This document shows positions 23,440-34,077 of a DNA stretch of 64,000 nucleotides, piece after piece. Positions within the stretch are counted from its first letter, which is position 1, and every line of letters starts with the position of its first letter. The notes beneath the pieces are model-generated. The model searched no databases. It saw only the letters and a list, made by a program, of their open reading frames with translations, and was not told the origin of the DNA. The stretch spans positions 496,001 through 560,000 of the forward strand of contig CAWJXA010000001.1 in NCBI GenBank assembly GCA_963846715.1, read 5' to 3'. Source of the DNA: Bog-257 sp963846715 (GTDB taxonomy: Bacteria > Acidobacteriota > Terriglobia > Terriglobales > Acidobacteriaceae). The translations under genes and the position numbers were made by a program.

Positions 23440-26400
23440 TTACTGGAATGTTCCGCCCGACCAATTTGCGGCAATGTGGTCGGTTGGATTTCCATTGATG
23501 ACCTGCATGGATATTCCAGCATAGCCAGCAGTGATGTTGGAATCGGACGCACTCAGCAGCAGCACCCCGGTAGTAACATCCACCAGGCTGAGCAGCGTAC
23601 CTTGCACCTGGCCGCGAATGTAGTCTCCAGGTGAGACTACCGACCACGTCTGGTCGATCACCAGAGGCGTGATAATCCCATTGAAGACGGTGGCGATCCT
23701 GGTCTGTGCAGTTCCCGCACCGCCCACCAGGTTGACATCCAACACGTACAGAGTGTCTGTGGTGTCCGCAGCCCGAAGTTCAACCGCATTATCTCCCAGC
23801 GCATCCTCGTTGATGATTTGGATCTGGGACCACTGATCGTTCGGGAACACGCCAGCGGCAGTGTAGTGTTCCTTCGAGGGAGGAGGACCGCCCGCCGGGT
23901 ACGGCTGTATCTGACCGCTCACAATTTGGATAGGAGCATGACCGACCCCGATCGACCAGTTCGGGCCCAGATTCAACTGATCTGGCCGATTGAAGTTGTC
24001 GCCGGCTATCTGCACTGCCGTCAGAGGTGCAATGTAATCGCCAGCGTCCCAGTTTGCCATAACGTAATTCGTGATACTCGAGGTTCCTGCTGCATCGACG
24101 AGCCCAGGATATCCACTCAAGATAGTGTTGTCGGTGGCTGACAACATTGTCACTTGGGTCGTCTGATTGGTCATGGTCAAGGCTGTACCTTGAATGGTGC
24201 AACGGACCACGTCGCCAGGCCGTACGGTTGCGCTTGTCGAGCCAGCGAGTACCGAAGTGGCGGTCGCGTTGTCCAGAATGATCTCGACCGACGCGTTACC
24301 GGTGCCGGTGTTGAAGACGACACACGCGTAGTGCGTGTCATTTGAGGTCATGTGAACCGCCGGGCCTTCATAGCCATTGCCGGTCGCGGTGACAATTTTC
24401 GCTTCGCTATATTGGTCGGGCGACCAGGTAAGCCCTCCGTAGTACATTTCCTTGCCAATCGCGGGACTGAGTCCGGTGGACTGGACTTGGTTACTCACGA
24501 CTTGGAGAGCTAAATTGCTGCTGGTCCCGACAAGAGGAGTCCAACTTGGCCCAAGGGTGGGTGCATTGGGCCGGCCAAAGTTGTCGCTTGCCACTTGCGC
24601 CATGGTGGCAGGTGCCACTGTCAAGACGGCGCTCTGCGTGCCGTTGTAGGTCGCGGTTATGGTGACCGGAGTGGTGAAAGTGACCCCGGCGGTAGTTATC
24701 GTGAAGGAGGCAAGGTTGGCGCCGCCCGGCACGCCTACACTCGCCGGCACTGACGCCACGGCAGGATTGCTGCTGGAAAGCATCACCGTCGCCCCCCCAG
24801 CCGGTGCCGGGGGACTTAGCGTCACCGTCCCAAGCGAAGGATTTCCTCCCGTAACCTTGGCGGGCTTGACGCTGATCGCCAAAGGACCTTGGAAAGCATT
24901 CTTGAAGCAAAGAACGTATGCCACCCATGAAGTTGAGACATGAGAGGTCGCGGTGGCCCGGTAGCTGCCGTTAGTGGTGACCGGCTTGTCCTCCAGCATG
25001 GACGTGGCATCGAAATTCCGCAGCGTATAGCCTGTCCCGGCTGTATACGGAGTTGCAAATCCGTAATATCCGAACAGTCCGATGATGGTCCCGTTGGCCG
25101 CGGTTGTAGCTGCAGATGGGCCACTATCCTGGGCGAGGCCAGTCCCAGTGGACGACGCAAACGCGTTAAGCGGCGCGGACGGATCCAGTCCCGAGTATTC
25201 TGCTGCATCCGCAAGTGAGATTGACGTGGTCCTGGCTGAATAGGTAATGGTTATCCCAAGCTGGGCACCGCCGTTGATGTTCTTGGCATACCAAGCCTGG
25301 AAGCGTCCCGTCGCGCCTACATTTATGGGTCCCGAGACGGGAGTGTACGTGTTCCCAAGGTTATCGGTGACCGTCGCAGTGATGGTTTGGTTGTCCCAAT
25401 GCGAGAAGACCAGGATCAGGTTTCCGGTCGTCACAATCTGGCTCAGATAGGTTGTCTCCACCGTCGCCGCACCTGCGTCACCAGAGGTCCACTGAATGAA
25501 TTGACCTCCGGGAGGAGTTACTGTGAGAACCGTAGTGCCGTTGACCGATCCGGAAGTAGCCTGAATGGTTGTGCTTCCGGGGCTCACTCCCGTTGCCAGA
25601 CCCGCACTGTTGATGGTTGCTACCGCAGGAGCCGTGGAGCTCCAACTGGCTGAACTGGTCAAATCCTGATGGCTTCCGTCACTGTATGCCCCGGTCGCCG
25701 TGAATTGCTGTTGAGTTCCCGCTGCAATGGTCGGACTTGTCGGGGTTAAGGCTATTGACACCAGAGTTGGAGCCGGCGTCACGGTAAGAGTTGTAGAACC
25801 GTTGATCGCGCCAAGCGTGGCTTGGATGGTGGTGCTTCCCACACTCACCGCGGTTGCCAGACCTGCACCGTTGATGGTCGCTACCCCGGGACTGGTTGAG
25901 GTCCAAGTCGCGGTACTCGTCAAGTCCTGATGGCTTCCGTCACTGTAGTTGCCGGTCGCGGCGAACTGCTGCGGAGATCCCACCGAAATCGATGGATTGA
26001 CCGGAGTCACGGTAATCGACACCAGGGTTATGCCGGTGGTGACCGTCAACCCTGTAGACCCGTTGATGGCGCCGGAGGTGGCCTGAATGGTCGTAGTTCC
26101 GGTATTCACTCCCGTCGCCAGACCGGTGCTATTAATGGTCGCCACCCCAGGTGTCGTCGAAGTCCAAGTCACGAAATTGGTCAGGTTTTGCAGGCTACCG
26201 TCACTGTATGTCCCGGTGGCGGTGAACTGCTGCTGATTTCCTGTCGCAATCGATGGATTAGCCGGGGCCACGGCGAGCGAGGCCAAAGTCGCCGAATAGA
26301 CTTGTTGGATTTGTGTGCCGGTCAACGCGCTGTTGTAGACACGCAGCTCGTCCACTATCCCGGAGGCGTACTCGGTGGTGCCTCCGCGAGAATAGACATA

Positions 26401-27195
26401 GATGGGATTGCTGCCAAAGTTGTTAGTGTTGGTTGAGGTCAACAGACTGCGGGTAGCCGTCTGTAAGACTCCGTCCAGGTAAAAGCTGACCTCCGCTGCT
26501 CCCGCCTTACTCTTGTCGAAAACAAAAGCCAGATGATGCCAAGCGCCGGAGGAAGGCTGGTTGTAGCAGTTCGCCACATATCCTACGTTTCCATGCAGCG
26601 CGGCTTGTAGGCCACCGCAGCTGTTGTCGTCAGGAAAGACCGCGAAACCAGTGGTGGAACCGTTGTAGTTCGTGGTGTCCTCAAACAGGGTATGGCCGCC
26701 GCTGGTCGAGTAAGTGCGGTTTACCCACGCCGTGAGCGTGACCCCATTGGTGCCGCTGAGATTTACCGCCGGTATGCTTACATACTGATTCGTTCCGCTA
26801 GCTGAGACCGCGGTCCCAATCTTGCCACTGACCCAGCTAACCCCGTTGACTAGAGTGGCGGTATTGCCGCTACCTGAAGAGTCGGCCGCGGTTGTACCCG
26901 AACCCTCATTGAATGCCCAGTAACCAGCCAGACCAGACACCTGCGCCGCGGTCACCGTCAACGTCGTAGAGCCGTTGATTGATCCGAATGTGGCCTGGAT
27001 GGTCGTACTTCCCACGCCGACAGCCGTTGCCAGCCCGGCGCTGTTGATGGTTGCTACCCCAGGACTGGTAGAGTTCCAAGTCGCCGAACTCGTCAGGTCC
27101 TGATGACTCCCGTCGCTGTAAGTGCCTGTCGCTGCAAATTGCTGAGGAGATCCCACCGAAATAGTGGGATTAACCGGGGTCACTGCAATCGACAC
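23440..27195 (-). CDS. Giant secreted LamG/Big_2 protein, intact C-terminal two thirds
   Basis: This 1251-codon frame is the intact part of a gene that really starts near 29344 (see next entry); its first codon is not a true start. From left to right in the protein: a Big_2 Ig-like unit (residues 1-82), a LamG/concanavalin-type domain (about 88-295, AGYWAFNEGSGTTAADSSG), three more Big_2 units (about 310-555, each with TYSDGSHQDLT and GVATIN), a 210-residue beta-rich domain, another Ig-like unit (ISVKPAKVTGGNPSLGTVTL), and two related jelly-roll domains of about 180 residues starting DNFGRPNAP and DNFNRPDQL. No sorting signal or anchor is seen at the C-terminus. A role in surface adhesion or EPS binding is likely, given the EPS locus. 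Confidence 0.8.
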   Translation of the reverse strand: MSIAVTPVNPTISVGSPQQFAATGTYSDGSHQDLTSSATWNSTSPGVATINSAGLATAVGVGSTTIQATFGSINGSTTLTVTAAQVSGLAGYWAFNEGSGTTAADSSGSGNTATLVNGVSWVSGKIGTAVSASGTNQYVSIPAVNLSGTNGVTLTAWVNRTYSTSGGHTLFEDTTNYNGSTTGFAVFPDDNSCGGLQAALHGNVGYVANCYNQPSSGAWHHLAFVFDKSKAGAAEVSFYLDGVLQTATRSLLTSTNTNNFGSNPIYVYSRGGTTEYASGIVDELRVYNSALTGTQIQQVYSATLASLAVAPANPSIATGNQQQFTATGTYSDGSLQNLTNFVTWTSTTPGVATINSTGLATGVNTGTTTIQATSGAINGSTGLTVTTGITLVSITVTPVNPSISVGSPQQFAATGNYSDGSHQDLTSTATWTSTSPGVATINGAGLATAVSVGSTTIQATLGAINGSTTLTVTPAPTLVSIALTPTSPTIAAGTQQQFTATGAYSDGSHQDLTSSASWSSTAPAVATINSAGLATGVSPGSTTIQATSGSVNGTTVLTVTPPGGQFIQWTSGDAGAATVETTYLSQIVTTGNLILVFSHWDNQTITATVTDNLGNTYTPVSGPINVGATGRFQAWYAKNINGGAQLGITITYSARTTSISLADAAEYSGLDPSAPLNAFASSTGTGLAQDSGPSAATTAANGTIIGLFGYYGFATPYTAGTGYTLRNFDATSMLEDKPVTTNGSYRATATSHVSTSWVAYVLCFKNAFQGPLAISVKPAKVTGGNPSLGTVTLSPPAPAGGATVMLSSSNPAVASVPASVGVPGGANLASFTITTAGVTFTTPVTITATYNGTQSAVLTVAPATMAQVASDNFGRPNAPTLGPSWTPLVGTSSNLALQVVSNQVQSTGLSPAIGKEMYYGGLTWSPDQYSEAKIVTATGNGYEGPAVHMTSNDTHYACVVFNTGTGNASVEIILDNATATSVLAGSTSATVRPGDVVRCTIQGTALTMTNQTTQVTMLSATDNTILSGYPGLVDAAGTSSITNYVMANWDAGDYIAPLTAVQIAGDNFNRPDQLNLGPNWSIGVGHAPIQIVSGQIQPYPAGGPPPSKEHYTAAGVFPNDQWSQIQIINEDALGDNAVELRAADTTDTLYVLDVNLVGGAGTAQTRIATVFNGIITPLVIDQTWSVVSPGDYIRGQVQGTLLSLVDVTTGVLLLSASDSNITAGYAGISMQVINGNPTDHIAANWSGGTFQ

Positions 27196-29344
27196 CAGGG
27201 TTACGCCAGTGGTGACGGTCAGCCCGTGGACCCATTGATAGCTCCGGAGGCGGCCTGATGGTCGTAGTTCCTGGGCTCACTCCCGTCGCCAAGCCTGTGC
27301 CTTAATGGTTGCTACTCCGGGCTGCTTGAAGTCCAGTTCACAAATTGGTGAGGTTCTGCAGGCTGCCATCGCTATACGTAGCCATGGCTGTGAATTGCTG
27401 AGGAGTACCCGCGGTATTGTTGGATTGACGGGCGTTACCGCCAAGGAGCTTAACGTCGCACTGTATACCTGCTGGATTTGTGTGCCCGTGAGTGCACTGC
27501 TGTACAGACGCAGTTCATCCACCGTCCCAGCCGCATAGGACTGTGTGCCACCACGAGAGAAGACATAGATGGTATTGCTGCCAAAATTGTTGGTGTTGGT
27601 CGAGGTCGCAAGGCTGCGGGTAGCTGTCTGCAACACCCCATCGAGATAGAACTTTACTTCGCTTGCTCCCGTCTGACTCTTGTCAAATACGAAGGCGAGA
27701 TGGTGCCAGACTCCGGACGAAGGCTGGTTGTAGCAGTTGGCTACGTACCCAACGTTGCCGTGAACCGCGGCCTGCAATCCGCCGCAACTACTATCGTCAG
27801 GAAATACTCCAAAACCGTAGTAGAGTTGTTGTAATTCGTGGTGGCCTCAAACAGCACAGGGCCGCCGCTGGTCGAGTACGTACGCTTCACCCACGCTGTC
27901 AGCGTGACCGCATTGGTCCCGCTCAGATTGACTGTGGGACGTTTACGTACTGATTCGTTCCGTTCGCGGAGACAGCATCCCCAATCTGGCCGGCGCCCAG
28001 CTGACGCCATTGACCAGCGTAGCCGTATTGCCGCTGCCCGACGAGTCCGCCGCGGTTGTACCCGATCCTTCATTGAAAGCCCAATACCCAGCCAGGCCAG
28101 ACACTGCCCGACGGTGACGGTAGGGTGGTAGACCATTGACCGAGCCCAGAGAGGCCTGGATGGTCGTGGTTCCCACGCTCACACCCATTGCTAGTCCACC
28201 GCTGTTGATGGTGGCCACTCCAGGGCTCGTTGAACTCCAGGTCGCCGAAGTCGTAAGGTCCTGGTGGCTTCCGTCGCTGTACGTTCCCGTTGCCGCAGAC
28301 TGCTGGAGTTCCCACCGAGATCAGGGATTCACGGCGTAACTGCGATCGAGACCAACGTGACCCCGGCTGTGACCGTCAACGTTGTTGAGTTATTGATGGC
28401 TCCGGATGCGGCCTGGATCGTCGTAGTTCCGACGCTGAGGCCCGTGGCCAAACCGGTGCCGTTAATCGTGGCTACTCCCGGAGTCTTGAACTCCAGGACA
28501 CGAAATTCGTCAGGTTCTGCTGGCTGCCATCGCTATATGTGCCATGGCCGTGACTGTGCGGCGTACCCGCTGAATGTCGGATTGACGGGCGTTACCGCTA
28601 GCGACGCCAGGGTCGCCGTATACACCTGCTGAATTTGTGGGCCGGTTAGACGCTGTTGTAAACGCAGTTCGTTGACTGTTCCGGCGGCGTACTCCCCCGT
28701 GCCTCCGCGCGAGAACACGAAAACAGGGTTGTTGCCAAAATTATTGGTATTAGTCGACGTCAACAGACTACGGGTCGCTGTCTGCAGCACTCCATCGATG
28801 TAAAAGCTGACTTCCGCCGCACCCGCTTTACTCTTGTCGAAAACGAACGCCAAATGGTGCCAAACTCCGACGAGGGCTGGTTGTAGCAGTTCGCCACGTA
28901 TCCCACGTCGCCGTGGACGGCTGCCTGCAGACCGCCGCAGCTATTGTCGTCGGAAAACACCCCGAACCCGGTCGTGGAACCTGTAGTTAGTACTGTCCTC
29001 AAACAGCACGTGCCCACCGCTGGTCGAGTAAGTACGATTCACCCATGCTGTCAGCGTCACCGCGTAGTGCTGGCAAGGTTCACCGCCGGAACGGTGACGT
29101 ACTGGTTGGTTCCGTTCGCGGAGACTGCATCGCCGATCTCGCCGGCCACCCAACTGACTCCATTGACCAGGGTGGCAGTATTACCGCTGCCCGAGGTGTC
29201 GGCTGCCGTTGTACCTGAGCCCTCATTGAATGCCCAATATCCGGCCAGGGTCTGGGCTTGAGTGGGCGCCGCGAATAGAACCACCGCGAGTGCGAGTTGA
29301 GCCAGCACTGCGAGCTTGGAAGATGCATTAGGTTGACGAAGCAT
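27196..29344 (-). pseudogene. N-terminal part of the giant LamG/Big_2 protein, many frame breaks
   Basis: The ATG at 29344 has GGAG upstream and starts a signal peptide, SSKLAVLAQLALAVVLFAAP, with a cut after TQAQ. LamG follows directly. The reading frame then breaks repeatedly. Examples are one base missing near 29064 (before VTLTAWVNRTYSTSGGH), another near 28868 (QPSSG/VWHHLAFVFD) and several between 28300 and 28650 and around 27240-27420. LamG plus Big_2 modules recur with a spacing of about 1.15 kb (starts near 29240, 28090 and 26930), so the whole gene would encode nearly 2000 residues. The conserved residues survive in shifted frames, which favours sequence error over long decay. Confidence 0.75.
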
Positions 29345-29548
29345 GGGTTTCTCCAAATGAAGTAATAAGCGCAGGAATTTGCGCTATGAACTTTTCGTGT
29401 GATACAGAGCAAGGTGAGAATTAGCCGCTCGTTGAAAGCTGGATAATTAATGTTGATGTCACGTGTAACGCCTAAGTTGCGGATAGCACTCAACAATCAA
29501 TCTGAAAACGAAGGTGATGGCGAGAGAAGTTTCGCGTCCAACGATGTT

Positions 29549-30473
29549 TCACCAGATGAATGATACTTCTTCCGAAAGGGCACCGTGGTCCGAGGCCGCC
29601 GCATTCCAGCGCACATGCTCTGGCGTTCGCATTCCCGGGATAACTGTGGAAACTGCAGGATGCGAAAGGCAGAATCGCAATGCAAGATCAGGAAGCGCGT
29701 CCAGGCTGACACCCAAGTCGGCCAATAGACGCTGGATCCTCTGCCATACCTGCTGCTTGCGATTTCCGGAGAAGTAATGATTGCGAAAGTCCCGCTCGGG
29801 AAAATTGGTGTCAGGACGATCTTTCCCGCCAGGCGACCTTCGTCGAGGGAACCCTGGCAATTATTCCGATGTTGTGGTTCTGACAGTATGGAAACAGTTC
29901 GTCCGCAGGAGATCGATCGAAGACGTTGTAAATAACCTGAATGTAATCAATTAATCCCGTCTCCTGCGCATTCGTATGATCTGGGTTCGCGATCGTTGGT
30001 GGAGATTCCTATGTAGCGGACCAGTCCAGATTGCTTGAGGTCGGCGATCGTCTCCAGCCACACCGCATGGTCCGCCCACTCGTCTGACCACACGTGATAC
30101 TGCAGCAGATCGAGGCACTCTGGCCCAGGTTTCTTAAGCTTCGGACCAGACACTTCATAACATGGTCTTTGGGGAAGGCTTTGATAGCGGAGTGCCAGCA
30201 GGCGCCGGCCATTTTCGGTTCGCCGGCGGAACCTTGGTTGCGATGACGATCTCTCGAAGACTTCCAAAAGCGCGTGCCAGCAGGCGTCGCGATGACCGTC
30301 ACCATAGGCGATGCGGTGTCAAAGAAGTTGATGCCGGCATCTCTCGCCGCCGCCAGTGTGCCTAAGGAGATTTCATCCTTCGCGCTGATCGACGAACTTC
30401 CTCCTATTCCCCAAGCCGCGAAGCCTATTTCGCTGACCGCCAGCTGGGTGCGCCCCACACGCCTGTATCTCAT
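29549..30473 (-). pseudogene. Aldo/keto reductase, frame broken
   Basis: MRYRRVGRTQLAVSEIGFAAWGIGG and DAGINFFDTASP give the N-terminal TIM-barrel strands with the catalytic Asp. LDLLQYHVWSDEWADHAVW and LKQSGLVRYIGIS give the middle. LGVSLDALPDLALRFCLSHP and VSTVIPGMRTPEHVRWNAAA are the C-terminal NADPH-binding part. They lie in different frames, with breaks near 30270, 29950-30010 and 29860-29900. Joined, they give the normal 300-310 residues. As the gene beside an EPS glycosyltransferase it may modify a sugar or be unrelated. Confidence 0.75.
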
Positions 30474-30504
30474 GCCGCCTTGCCCTTCCTGACAGGTCAC
30501 CGTG

Positions 30505-31693
30505 TCAAGCAGCTAGGCTTTCGGCCGGACGCGCAAAGTTGGTCAGATGGTCAACCAGGGAAAGATACTCGCCCTTACGGGTATCCCAGCTGTACGTGGC
30601 AACGAATGCCTGAGCGCGTGCTACTTGTCGCGACCTCAGGTCCTCATCTTCTATCAGCTTCAACATACAGTCGGCCAAAACACTAATGTCTCCACTGGGG
30701 AAAAAGGTAACTACATCGTCATTGAAGTAGTATCGGTCCACCGTCGTCTCCGCGAGAATGATGGGAACGCCCAGAATGATGAATTTTAGAGTTTCGGTAC
30801 TGAAGGCTTCGTCTCCGAAAGAGTCACTGCGTTTAGGAACAACCCCAATGTCCGTATCTTCTATGACAGCGGATATCTCCCGCAGGGAAACCGGACGATG
30901 GAATACGATTGCTTCAGGCATCTAATTCACGGCAAGCCGAACCAAGTCGTCACGGGAAGGCCCTTCGCCATAGATATGGAACTCGCTGTTAGGAATATGC
31001 GGCATTACCTGGGCGAATGCCCGAATCGCTATGTCCACGCCCTGGTGCCAATTCAGGGTCCCGGATAGAGCACGACAAACTTGCCATCCTGGCGGGCCCG
31101 GCCACACCGGTGAAAAACATTCGGGTCGGGATAGTTCATGAATACGGAGCACTTAGACTGTGGTACCGATCTGTCCACCAGTCGTTGTTGCCAGATATGA
31201 TTGGAAACAATCACGTGGTCGGCAAAGGCGGCGGATAGGCGCTCGACCGTCAACAAAGCGGAGAACAATGTGCCACCGGAAGCGGAACCAAACTTGTTCC
31301 CATAGAGTTCCGGCGAGAGATCGTGAACATCGAGGACGATCCGGGCCCCTGGTAAAACGCGGAACTATCGCAGCAAATACCAGAAAATCCGGAACCGAGT
31401 GGACATGCACCAACCCGTACGGACGCCGTGCATGCTTCCAAGGTGACCTTGACTAAAACCCGTATGAAGAACATCACGATCCGGAACAGGTAAGACCACT
31501 TCGTCTTCTCGTTCTTTTTCCTCGACTGCAGGCGAAATACCCGAACGCCGTTAAACACTTCTTCCTTCTGCCGTCCCTTGCGGCCCAAGGCCAATACATC
31601 AACATGGTCCCCTCGGGGAGCAGGCGCCTCCGCGTACCTCATTACCCGGTTGTCACCTTCATAGAAGGTGTAGGCGATCACGCATACATTCAT
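30505..31693 (-). pseudogene. Glycosyltransferase family 4, frame broken
   Basis: The start MNVCVIAYTFYEGDNRVMRYAEA is the GT-B acceptor domain with its first strand. VHVHSVPDFLVFAA and VSNHIWQQRLVDR, then VLYPG, LNWHQGVDIAIRAFAQVMPHIP, FHIYGEGPSRDDL and the C-terminal ETLKFIILGVPIILAETTVDRYY with a GT4-type nucleotide-sugar site follow in order. Frame changes lie near 31430, 31350 and 31070, and there is an in-frame TAG at 30922-30924. About 395 aa would result if restored. It probably adds a hexose to the EPS repeat unit. Confidence 0.75.
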
Positions 31694-31776
31694 TGCGATT
31701 CTTCCCGCCGGAGCGCTTATTGTTTTTGGGGGGGAGGAGCAAGACAAAGTTGATCTAAAAAATGCGCCAGAAGAAG

Positions 31777-33138
31777 TCACAGGATTGACGGTAGAGCTGC
31801 ATCAGGAACGGTGTCGACATAAACACGAGAGACCTTCGCAGGCAGCCCCAGCATGTCGTCACTTACCTGCAGAATAGTCTTCTTGACACCAGGCATTTTC
31901 CTCGCTAGATAGCTGTGGATACGTTCTCTACTGTCAAAAGCTGCATTGATAACAGCGAGTATCTGCTCTTCATCCAGTTGCCGCGCATCGGCCACGAGCG
32001 ATGGAACCCCGATTGTGTTCAAGACGCCGACGAACTTTCCACTGTAGGCGATGGTCACTGTAGGAATTTCCTGAGACAAGGCAGCAATGCACGCATGCAT
32101 TCTGGATCCCACGAAGAAATCGCACTGCCCAATGACATACTTGATCTCGCATTGATCGAGTTCGCCCCTCACCACCCCAAGGCGATCCCCATATTGCTGG
32201 GCCAGTTCGGCAAAGACCGGCTCGCAGGCCAGAACGTCGCTCTCAGAGCCGGGCTCAGTGCCAAACACATGAGGGATGAGGAGGACCGTTGCTTTCTTCT
32301 TCTCGATCAAATTAACGATTGAGGCTGTGAGCCGTTCTGTAATCGGCACGTAGACCGAACATGTTGTCGTGCGTGTATCCTCCGGCCAGCAATAGGCCGC
32401 TAATGTTAAGCCCTACAAGCGCAGAGGAGTTTGCGGCTGAGGGGAGGCCCATGGACTGCCCTCGGGAAGGCTTTCTGGGTTCGATAATTATTCCCACGTT
32501 GAACACAAAGAGTGCCTGCCCATGTCGTAGTCCGTGCCCAGCAAGCTCTTAAGGTCTTTGATACCCTCATAGCTTCGAATAAACTCGCTGGGCGCGCCGG
32601 AGGATCCAATGTGCAATCGAGCGGGGTAGTTTGCCGGAAAATGGGCCCAAGGTTTGCGGAAGCAGAACCAGTTTCTGCCGAAAGTGATCGCCAGAATCAT
32701 CGGCAACGAAACATAAAAGAACCTCTCGATACCGTAAATATCGCTGAAGCTGTCTCCCCCCGAAATTGCCGCTATCAGGTCGGCGGAACGAATCTGAAAT
32801 AGGCATTGGTTGCGCCGAAAAGGATCATTTGACGCATCTTCACCGTTGGCAAGAGTCGAGCCAGCAGGGCAAGCGCCAGAAGCACCACGATATTGTTTGG
32901 CAGGTAGAGTTTTTTTGAGAACCTCATCGCCACGACGGGAGCTGGACGCTCGCGCCCTGTTCGTCGATGGTCTGGACGGTCCTTCTTCAGTTCCGTAATC
33001 CAGCAATGCTATCGATACCTTGTGTCCCTGTGTCGTCAAGAAGCGTATGGATCGAGACGCCAGAGCCCCGACTCCCATATTCTGGGTGTTGAAAGTAGCG
33101 CCAAAGAGCAACACCTGGAGGGTTTTTTCTTCAGACAT
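31777..33138 (-). pseudogene. Polysaccharide pyruvyltransferase-like protein, frame broken
   Basis: The N-terminus QVLLFGATFNTQNMGVGAL is the GT-B-like nucleotide loop of the pyruvyltransferase family (CsaB/WcaK type). SADLIAAISGGDSFSDIYG is its second conserved element. The C-terminal half, intact from 32349, has ATVLLIPHVFG, CDFFVGSRMHACIAALSQEIPTVTIAYSGK and the rest of the catalytic core. Breaks lie near 32980, 32520 and 32350-32500. Restored length is about 450 aa. Such enzymes add pyruvate ketals from phosphoenolpyruvate to EPS sugars, making them acidic. Confidence 0.72.
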
Positions 33139-33380
33139 GCTGCGCCTCAAGCGAGACATTCGCCCGGCCTTGCTCTCGGGCCGCGATGAGAGAGTCATAA
33201 AGGGCAGTCACGTCATCACACCGGGTTTCTACTACTATCTTGCTCCTTGGCCTTCGCCGGGACATCGGATGCCACTTGTGCGGCTAGCGGCCGGTAGGAC
33301 TTGGCAATCGTCTAATAGCACGCGTTAAGGGGTAGAATGTTCCACCATTTTCGCCGCATGTACAGGTAAAACACACCCCG

Positions 33381-34011
33381 TCAGTACTCCAAGGAAAGAT
33401 ACCGGACGCCGTTGCTGTTATGAATACAGAACGCGGTAATAATATAGGACTTCATGCCGCCCATCTGAGCTTGCAGGCAGATATCCGCTCCATAAAGATG
33501 AAAGCTGGGAAGGCCATCGTCGAAGCTGAGTCCGGAGCTACGACGGATAACCAGCAACAACTCATCGAGGACACTCGCCCTGGATAGTGCTGCCAAAAGG
33601 TTCTCCGAGCACCCGTTCCAGGCCGGTCGAATAGCAATGCCCTCGCAATTCGGAAGTGCGAGGCGTCCACGCCAAAAACTCCGAGCACGCCCCAGTTCTG
33701 GGTCCGATCTCGCCAAGCCGTCCGCAAAGCGCGACTGAGATTCGCCTTCCACCCCTTGGGCAGATATACGTCCTGGTGAGCGAAGACAACGACCTCCGAG
33801 GTCGCTTCCAATAGACCACTGTTGTAAGCAGTCCCAGCAGAATTGAAGCTTCTCTTGCGGATCAACTGACAATGCGAATCGATGTCGGGCGACGCCAAAG
33901 AGGCGTGGTTACCAAAACTGCCTCATCATTCACGGCAACAACCAGGCTCCAGTCGGAGAGGTGATCGATCGTGGAGGTCTCGGTACTAGAACTGTCTATG
34001 CTTGGGGTCAT
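33381..34011 (-). pseudogene. StrF-like glycosyltransferase (GT2-related), frame broken
   Basis: DWSLVVAVNDEAVL gives the first strand, SFNSAGTAYNSGLLEATSEVVVFAHQDVYLPKGW gives the nucleotide-sugar site with HQD in place of DxD, and WGVLGVFGVDA follows. SGLSFDDGLPSFHLYGADICLQAQ completes the small GT2_5/StrF-type domain. Frame changes lie near 33905 and 33590. Length is about 210 aa. The sugar is unknown. Confidence 0.68.
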
Positions 34012-34077
34012 GGAAATCAAGCGGGACGATAGCCGCATCGGCAAACGTGGTGGTTTATATCTCGCACGAGAGAGATC

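Noticed and set aside
24000..29300. CRISPR array suggested by regular repeats
   Set aside because: The repeats are 240 to 1150 bases long, translate into Big_2 and LamG domains in frame and have no short unique spacers.
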